Source: Actinomadura madurae
GTDB lineage: Bacteria; Actinomycetota; Actinomycetes; Streptosporangiales; Streptosporangiaceae
NCBI RefSeq assembly: GCF_900115095.1
Contig: NZ_FOVH01000015.1
Location: forward strand, 1 to 64,000
DNA length: 64,000 bases
Direction of reading: 5' to 3'
A model generated the notes under the pieces. That model did not search any database and was not told the DNA's origin. It saw nothing but the letters and a program-made list of their open reading frames with translations. A program made the translations under genes and the position numbers. Each line of letters begins with the position of its first letter. Position 1 is the stretch's first letter. Of this stretch, positions 59,301-64,000 are shown in pieces.

Positions 59301-59789
59301 GAAGAGCTTGACCAGCGCCTGCCGCCGGGCCTCGATCGGTTCGAGGCCCTCGAACACCGTGAGCGCCTCGCGGGCGAGGGTGAGGGAGAGGTCCTGGTCG
59401 CCGGACTCCTCAAGCCAGTCGAACGGCCGGAACGCGCCCGAGCCCGCACTCCAGTCGACGCTGTTCTGCTGAGGGTCGAGCGGTTCGGTCAGGAGACGTC
59501 CGAAGACCTCGTGGAACAGCTTCGTGCTCGACCCGGACAGGACGGTCGCGGAGCCTTGCAGGAAGCCGAACAGGGTCATCATCTCGGCGACGACCAGCGG
59601 GGCCGGGTTGGCCATCAGCGCGTGGTGGTCGGTGGTCAGCGGGACGCCGCGCGGGTCGGCGGCGAGGGCGTCGATCCGGTCGCGGATCTGGTCGAACAGC
59701 CCGTCCGGAACGCGCCACGGTCCCGCCGCGTAGAAGTCGAGGACGGGCTCGTCCGAGACGAGCAGTTCCAGATGTTCCGGCAGCCGCAC
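56328..59789 (-). CDS. Triple P-loop AAA ATPase (CbbX/EccA-like)
   Basis: 1153 residues. The N-terminal about 390 have no recognisable family. Three ATPase modules follow: a degenerate one with VGPDGTGKRD (398-407) and Walker B RLMVIDGLDD (456-465), a second with GNPGTGKT (658-665) and VLFIDEA (717-723), and a third with GNPGTAKT (933-940), where the usual Walker A Gly is Ala, and VLFIDEA. The last two carry the CbxX/SpoVK-type pattern (LDALVGLGTVKHEI, SGHLVE, GYDREM). GTG 59789 is chosen for its AGAGGA SD. Related EccA proteins assist type VII secretion, but no esx genes are near. Confidence 0.88.
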   Translation of the reverse strand: MRLPEHLELLVSDEPVLDFYAAGPWRVPDGLFDQIRDRIDALAADPRGVPLTTDHHALMANPAPLVVAEMMTLFGFLQGSATVLSGSSTKLFHEVFGRLLTEPLDPQQNSVDWSAGSGAFRPFDWLEESGDQDLSLTLAREALTVFEGLEPIEARRQALVKLFETPPPGEWLSRPLEERRDLWAAQADDETIAVLPELAGPIGYLEWVCSGLLPVHEHLRNVAPHEETVDELLVHLLLQAGLKQVPAELSTVLTEDQYGALLANFDDTRGSFDPDPWSLGEWAWLARALGAGAIDACRGWLDMATRFTGVVQGLPGPAAAPDPAWIPIAGFQKDVRRLFAPRRRMVNPLAANLGKAAASRPRGARRPPITTGLIGQPDVVAALEEIADGTGPVRLMIVGPDGTGKRDAAQEIARLVQRHGITEEPLWLADDFFAAKEVSAATIHLYNDARDCAGTRLMVIDGLDDMSRDTQSGEAIVEQLHRALDVHDDLHVVALCEPGGDARIREVNPGLALRFQVVRTHPFTAEGYSELFNRAIQQRGARAHKRALTAAGQLLARTPPVRNLRNARLAQRLADIVVEAVRERTEPGQELVVKRPDIPASFDTPADDPMAELDALVGLGTVKHEIELIIAGAKAAKLRGDAGLPVPAGPARHMVFTGNPGTGKTVVARLFARVLKDLGVLSSGHLVETSRSGLIGRYIGETAVKTRQVAQRAVGGVLFIDEAYALTQSDLDDDYGPEAIAELLKVMEDNRDDLVVIVAGYDREMQRFLTSDPGLASRFPTIVRFPDFTDAQLIEIFTAQTAAAGLAPSDATAGKVAELLRRAPRGRSFGNARAMRNLVERATALQARRVTALRKPTPDDLAALLPADIPDTLTGTTRVRPVTDPLAELDALIGLTAVKEEVHRLAAEARAADLRRAAGHPVPVPTRHMVFTGNPGTAKTTVARLIASVYAQLGLLSSGHLVEAARADLVGPYLGQTAPRVRAAVEQALGGVLFIDEAYSLTGDTYSQEAVSTLVQLMEEYRGDLVVIVAGYEREMTAFLTANSGLKSRLPKHLTFPDYTDEELVAIFTRMAAQEGLTLTPDVRTRLREILREIPRDTTFGNGRLMRNILDTALAIQSTRLTDTSDPKALTTLHPADLTPPKGAPQKNVGLYL

Positions 59790-59853
59790 CGCGTTCCTCT
59801 CAAAGCACACAACCCCGGCGGAACAGCCTAACGAGCGCGGCGTCGCCCGGGGC

Positions 59854-59889
59854 CCCGGACGCCGAGACGGTCCCGGACGCCGAGACGGT
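59854..59889. repeat. Tandem 18-base repeat, two copies
   Basis: CCCGGACGCCGAGACGGT occurs at 59854-59871 and again immediately at 59872-59889, in the region upstream of both the AAA gene and pyruvate carboxylase. Confidence 0.85.
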
Positions 59890-60069
59890 CCCGCGTTCCA
59901 GCAGGTCGCCGGACACACCGGACACGCCGAAAGAACCGTGCAAATTTCTCAGTAGACGCGATCTATCACTTTGTTCACAAACCACGATCGGTTCCCGGTG
60001 CTCGCCGAACCGTTCAACTGGGTAGGTATCCGAGGATTCAGCCTGTGCCCGCCCGTCTGGGAGAGTTAC

Positions 60070-63000
60070 GTGATCGCAAAGCTGCTCGTCGCCAACCGGG
60101 GCGAGATCGCCGTGCGCGCCTTCCGCGCGGCCTACGAACTCGGCATCGCCAGCGTCGCCGTCTACGCCCACGAGGACCGGCTGTCCCTGCACCGGCAGAA
60201 GGCAGACGAGGCGTACGAGATCGGCGAGCACGGCCACCCCGTCCGCGCCTACCTGGACGTGGACGGGATCGTGGAGACCGCGCTGCGGGTGGGCGCCGAC
60301 GCCGTCTACCCCGGGTACGGGTTCCTGTCGGAGAGCCCCGAGCTGGCGAAGGCGTGCGAGCGCAACGGGATCAGGTTCGTCGGCCCGCCGTCCCGCGTGC
60401 TGAGCCTGGCCGGCAACAAGATCGAGGCGGTCGCGGCGGCGCGGCGGGCGGGCCTGCCGGTGCTGCGCTCGGCGACGCCGGAGCCGGGGCGGGAGCTGGA
60501 GGCGGCCGACGAGGTCGGGTTCCCGCTCTTCGTGAAGGCCGCGGCGGGCGGCGGCGGGCGGGGCCTGCGCCGGGTCGACCACCGCGAGGAACTGGAGGCC
60601 GCCGTCGACACGGCGCGCCGCGAGGCCGAGAGCGCGTTCGGCGACCCGACGGTGTTCCTGGAGCAGGCGGTCGACCGCCCCCGCCACATCGAGGTGCAGA
60701 TCCTCGCGGACGGCGCCGGGAGCGTCGTCCATCTGCGCGAGCGCGACTGCTCGGTGCAGCGCCGCCACCAGAAGGTCGTGGAGATCGCGCCCGCGCCGCG
60801 GCTGGACCCGGACGTGGCGCGGCGGCTCTGCGACGACGCGGTCCGGTTCGCCCGGGAGATCGGGTACGAGAACGCGGGCACGGTCGAGTTCCTCGTGGAC
60901 GACCGCGGCGAGCACGTGTTCATCGAGATGAACCCGCGCATCCAGGTCGAGCACACCGTGACCGAGGAGGTCACCGGCGTCGACCTGGTGCAGAGCCAGC
61001 TGCGCATCGCGGGCGGCGAGACCCTCGCCGACCTCGGCATCGCGCAGGACCAGGTGAGCGTGAGCGGCTTCGCCGTGCAGTGCCGCATCACGACCGAGGA
61101 CCCCGCGAACGGGTTCCGCCCCGACACCGGGAAGATCTCGGCCTACCGGTCGCCGGGCGGCGCCGGGGTGCGCCTCGACACCGGGACGGCGTACGGCGGC
61201 GCGATCGTCTCCCCGCACTTCGACTCGCTGCTGGTGAAGCTGACCTGCCGCGGCCGGACGTTCGAGGAGGCCGTGCGGCGGGCGCGCCGGGCCGTCGCCG
61301 AGTTCCGCATCCGCGGTGTCGCGTCCAACATCCCGTTCCTGCGGGCGCTGCTGGACGAGCCCGACTTCCGCGCGGGCGGGGTCACGACGTCCTACATCGC
61401 CGACCATCCCGAGCTGCTCACGGCCCGCTCCAGCGGTGACCGCGCCACACGGCTCGTCCGGTACCTGGCGGACGTCACCGTCAACAAGCCGCACGGTGAT
61501 GCGCCCACGGACCTGGACCCGGCGACGAAGCTGCCGCCGCTCGACCTGGACGGCCCGTTCCCGGAGGGCTCACGCGACCGGCTGCTGGCGCTCGGCCCGC
61601 GCGCGTTCGCCGAGCGGCTCCGGGACCAGAACGCCCTGGCCGTCACCGACACGACGTTCCGTGACGCCCATCAGTCGCTCCTCGCCACGCGAGTACGCAC
61701 CTACGACCTGCTGGCGGCCGCGCCCTACCTCGCCCGCATGACCCCGGAGCTGCTGTCCGTCGAGGCGTGGGGCGGTGCGACGTACGACGTCGCCCTTCGC
61801 TTCCTGGGCGAGTCGCCCTGGGACAGGCTGGCCGCGATCCGGGAAGCCGCACCCAACCTGTGCATCCAGATGCTCCTGCGTGGGCGCAACACGGTCGGCT
61901 ACACCCCGTACCCCGACTCGGTGGCGCGCGCCTTCGTGAAGGAGGCGGCCAGTACGGGCGTCGACATCTTCCGGGTGTTCGACGCCCTCAACGACGTCGA
62001 ACGCATGCGGCCGGCCATTGACGCCGCGCTTCAAACCCACGCGCTGGTCGAAGGAACCCTCTGCTACACCGGCGACCTGTCGGCCCCGGGCGAACGGCTC
62101 TACACGCTCGACTACTACCTGCGGCTCGCAGAGGAACTCGTCGAAGCGGGCGTCCACATCCTGTGCATCAAGGACATGGCCGGCCTCCTTCGCGCCCCTG
62201 CCGCGCGCACACTGGTGAAGGCACTCCGCGACCGGTTCGACCTGCCCGTCCACCTGCACACCCATGACACGGCCGGCGGCCAGATCGGCACCTACATCGC
62301 CGCCATCGAAGCGGGTGTCGACGCCGTCGACGGTGCCGCGGCACCGCTGTCGGGCACCACGAGCCAGCCGCCCCTGCAGGCGATCGTGGCCGCGACCGAC
62401 TTCACCGACCACGCGACCGGCATCGACCTGGACGCGCTGACCGTCATGGAGCCCTACTGGGAGGCCGTGCGGAAGCTCTACGCGCCGTTCGAGATGGGCC
62501 TTCCGTCGCCGACCGGACGCGTCTACCAGCACGAGATCCCGGGCGGCCAGCTGTCGAACCTGCGGCAGCAGGCGGTCGCGCTCGGCCTCGGCGACCGCTT
62601 CGAGGAGATCGAGCGCCTGTACGCGGCGGCCGACGCGATCCTCGGGCGGCTCGTGAAGGTCACCCCGTCCAGCAAGGTCGTCGGCGACCTGGCCCTGCAC
62701 CTCGTCGCCGCGGGCGCCGACCCGGACGACTTCGCCGAGAACCCCGACCGCTACGACATCCCGGACAGCGTCATCGGGTTCCTGAACGGCGAGCTGGGCG
62801 ACCCTCCGGGCGGCTGGCCCGAGCCGTTCCGCACCAAGGCCCTTGCGGGACGGCAGTACACGCCCGCCCGTGCCGAGCTGGACGGAGCCGAGGAGAAGGC
62901 CCTGGACGGTCCGGACGTGCGCGACACCCTCGATCGCCTGCTCTTCCCCGGCCCCGCGAAGGACTACCGCGAAGCCCGTGCGGCCTATGGCGACCTGTCC

Positions 63001-63444
63001 CTCCTGCCGACCGGCCCGTTCCTCTACGGGCTGCGCACGGGCCACGAGGTCGCGTTCGACCTCGAACCCGGTGTGCGCGTCCTCGCCGGGCTGGAGGCGG
63101 TCGGCGACATCGACGAGGCCGGCGTCCGGCAGGTCATCTGCACGGTGAACGGGCAGCTCCGCACCCTGTCCGTGCGCGACAAGTCCGTCGTGTCGGACGC
63201 GCCGCCGGTCGAGCGCGCCGACCCCGCGGAGCCCGGCCACGTCGCCGCGCCCTTCGACGGCTCCGTCACGCTGCGGGTGGCCAAGGGCGAGGAGGTCGCG
63301 GCCGGGGACGTCGTCGCCACCATCGAGGCGATGAAGATGGAGGCCGCCATCACCGCACCCGTCGGCGGCACCGTCGCGCGGCTGGCCGTCCCGGAGGCCA
63401 CCCCGGTCCAGGCGGGCGATCTCCTCCTCGTGATCCAGGAGTAG
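60070..63444 (+). CDS. pyc: Pyruvate carboxylase
   Basis: 1124 residues, the standard length; carboxylates pyruvate to oxaloacetate. Biotin carboxylase domain (about 1-450): LLVANRGEIAVRAFRA, KAAAGGGGRGLR and the EMNPRIQVEHTVTEE motif. Carboxyltransferase domain (about 520-790): DTTFRDAHQSLLATRVRT and the metal-binding HLHTHD. Biotinyl domain: IEAMKMEA with target Lys1089. GTG 60070 has SD GGGAGAG; longer reading frames upstream to 59971 add no conserved residues. A single-chain four-domain enzyme as in other actinobacteria. Confidence 0.96.
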   Translation: MIAKLLVANRGEIAVRAFRAAYELGIASVAVYAHEDRLSLHRQKADEAYEIGEHGHPVRAYLDVDGIVETALRVGADAVYPGYGFLSESPELAKACERNGIRFVGPPSRVLSLAGNKIEAVAAARRAGLPVLRSATPEPGRELEAADEVGFPLFVKAAAGGGGRGLRRVDHREELEAAVDTARREAESAFGDPTVFLEQAVDRPRHIEVQILADGAGSVVHLRERDCSVQRRHQKVVEIAPAPRLDPDVARRLCDDAVRFAREIGYENAGTVEFLVDDRGEHVFIEMNPRIQVEHTVTEEVTGVDLVQSQLRIAGGETLADLGIAQDQVSVSGFAVQCRITTEDPANGFRPDTGKISAYRSPGGAGVRLDTGTAYGGAIVSPHFDSLLVKLTCRGRTFEEAVRRARRAVAEFRIRGVASNIPFLRALLDEPDFRAGGVTTSYIADHPELLTARSSGDRATRLVRYLADVTVNKPHGDAPTDLDPATKLPPLDLDGPFPEGSRDRLLALGPRAFAERLRDQNALAVTDTTFRDAHQSLLATRVRTYDLLAAAPYLARMTPELLSVEAWGGATYDVALRFLGESPWDRLAAIREAAPNLCIQMLLRGRNTVGYTPYPDSVARAFVKEAASTGVDIFRVFDALNDVERMRPAIDAALQTHALVEGTLCYTGDLSAPGERLYTLDYYLRLAEELVEAGVHILCIKDMAGLLRAPAARTLVKALRDRFDLPVHLHTHDTAGGQIGTYIAAIEAGVDAVDGAAAPLSGTTSQPPLQAIVAATDFTDHATGIDLDALTVMEPYWEAVRKLYAPFEMGLPSPTGRVYQHEIPGGQLSNLRQQAVALGLGDRFEEIERLYAAADAILGRLVKVTPSSKVVGDLALHLVAAGADPDDFAENPDRYDIPDSVIGFLNGELGDPPGGWPEPFRTKALAGRQYTPARAELDGAEEKALDGPDVRDTLDRLLFPGPAKDYREARAAYGDLSLLPTGPFLYGLRTGHEVAFDLEPGVRVLAGLEAVGDIDEAGVRQVICTVNGQLRTLSVRDKSVVSDAPPVERADPAEPGHVAAPFDGSVTLRVAKGEEVAAGDVVATIEAMKMEAAITAPVGGTVARLAVPEATPVQAGDLLLVIQE

Positions 63445-63489
63445 CCGTGAACCGGTCCTGGGCGCCAGCGCCGCGGCTCGCGGCGCGCG

Positions 63490-64000
63490 CTACGGCCTGC
63501 GGATCGCGTAGGCGCCCAGGGACGGTTCCAGAAGGTCGAAGGCGGTTGTCGCGGACTCGGCCAGAGCGGCCGCGATCTCGTCGTTCGTCTCACCGTCGAG
63601 GGTCCGGCGGAGGATCTCCTGGAACAGGACGCGGTGGACCCCGCCGACCTGCGCGGCGACGAGGCGGGGGAGGACGCCGTCCGGCCCGGCGCCCGTCTCC
63701 TCGGCCAGGACGGCGGCGAGGGCGTCCTCCCGCTCCTCGTGGAACTCGCGGAGCCGCGCCACCAGCGCCGGGCTCTCCACGATCATGCGGGCGAAGTCGG
63801 GGCCGGAGAACCCGATCACGGCGTCGTGCTTGGCGACGGCCTCCAGGAAGGCCCGGCGGAGGGCTGTCAGCGCCGACTCGCCCGGCGCCCGTCCGGCGAC
63901 CGTGCGGGCCAGGAGCGCGACGAACTCCTCGTGCAGGTCGAGGGCCAGGTCCTCCTTGCGCGGGAAGTAGTTGGTGACGGTCATCTTCGCCACCTGGGCC
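63490..64000 (-). CDS. TetR-family regulator, N-terminus outside window
   Basis: The visible 170 residues begin inside the HTH (VAKMTVTNYFPRKEDLALDLHEE), so the first helices lie past the right edge. The rest is a typical all-helical ligand domain ending LGAYAIRRP. The MTVTNYFPRKEDL recognition helix end is characteristic of TetR. It converges on pyruvate carboxylase. Confidence 0.85.
   Translation of the reverse strand, partial: AQVAKMTVTNYFPRKEDLALDLHEEFVALLARTVAGRAPGESALTALRRAFLEAVAKHDAVIGFSGPDFARMIVESPALVARLREFHEEREDALAAVLAEETGAGPDGVLPRLVAAQVGGVHRVLFQEILRRTLDGETNDEIAAALAESATTAFDLLEPSLGAYAIRRP

Noticed and set aside
56328..59789. Type VII secretion locus
   Set aside because: The ATPase resembles EccA only in its AAA modules; no ESX substrates or membrane components are present in the window.

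Overview
The window is very GC-rich chromosomal DNA with GTG/TTG starts, strong Shine-Dalgarno (SD) sites and many 4-base ATGA/GTGA gene overlaps. Gene content points to a sporulating filamentous actinomycete: DUF397/XRE pairs, SpoIIE phosphatases, STAS and HATPase anti-sigma proteins, a BldC-type HTH, a subtilisin inhibitor, a Spo0M-like protein and VanW. I infer an Actinomadura/Streptosporangiales-like host, from gene content only. No rRNA, tRNA, CRISPR array, transposase or prophage was recognised, so this looks like ordinary core-to-accessory chromosome rather than an island.

Layout. 0-3.4 kb: tail of a KamA-type radical SAM enzyme, then an MFS exporter divergent from its probable ArsR-type regulator (an operator-like inverted repeat covers the regulator's SD and start), and a PEBP protein. 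3.4-7.9 kb: a sugar ABC importer (lipoprotein, ATPase, two permeases). 8-9.8 kb: a two-gene polysaccharide/teichoic-acid exporter. 9.9-14.8 kb: PAP2-DAG-kinase fusion, DUF6158, VanW, YceI, and a class C beta-lactamase-like lipoprotein whose SD lies in a long inverted repeat. 14.8-19.9 kb: a tightly overlapped six-gene minus-strand operon (sugar epimerase, two GT4 glycosyltransferases, a GT-B-like protein, two unknowns), probably making a surface glycan. 20-26.6 kb: MoaD/ThiS plus BNR-repeat protein, hemC behind a HATPase-BldC chimera, an orphan DUF397, an ABC-F ATPase and bacterial-type ProRS. 26.7-28.1 kb: a second, archaeal/eukaryotic-type ProRS.

28-38 kb: DUF6328 membrane protein, SpoIIE phosphatase, GAF-ANTAR and CBS proteins, a subtilisin inhibitor, a SigR-like ECF sigma factor without an adjacent RsrA, a large secreted M14 carboxypeptidase and a TetR regulator. 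38-45.5 kb: a four-domain SpoIIE phosphatase/kinase, an unknown protein, a 1035-residue protein with a Trp-periodic disordered repeat, and a membrane-anchored coiled-coil protein. 46-51.8 kb: Spo0M-like protein with low-complexity tail, an M16 peptidase pair, STAS and HATPase regulators. 52-56 kb: a frameshifted XRE gene with its DUF397 partner, a Ser/Thr kinase with a SapA-like extracellular domain, an autoregulated TetR gene and a small new gene. 56.3-64 kb: a triple P-loop AAA protein, pyruvate carboxylase and the start of another TetR gene cut by the window.

The strongest leads for something undescribed are the Trp-periodic repeat protein and its neighbours, a subtilisin inhibitor with an acidic P1 residue, the divergent double ProRS, and an in-frame 93-bp insertion carrying a hairpin at the start of a permease gene.
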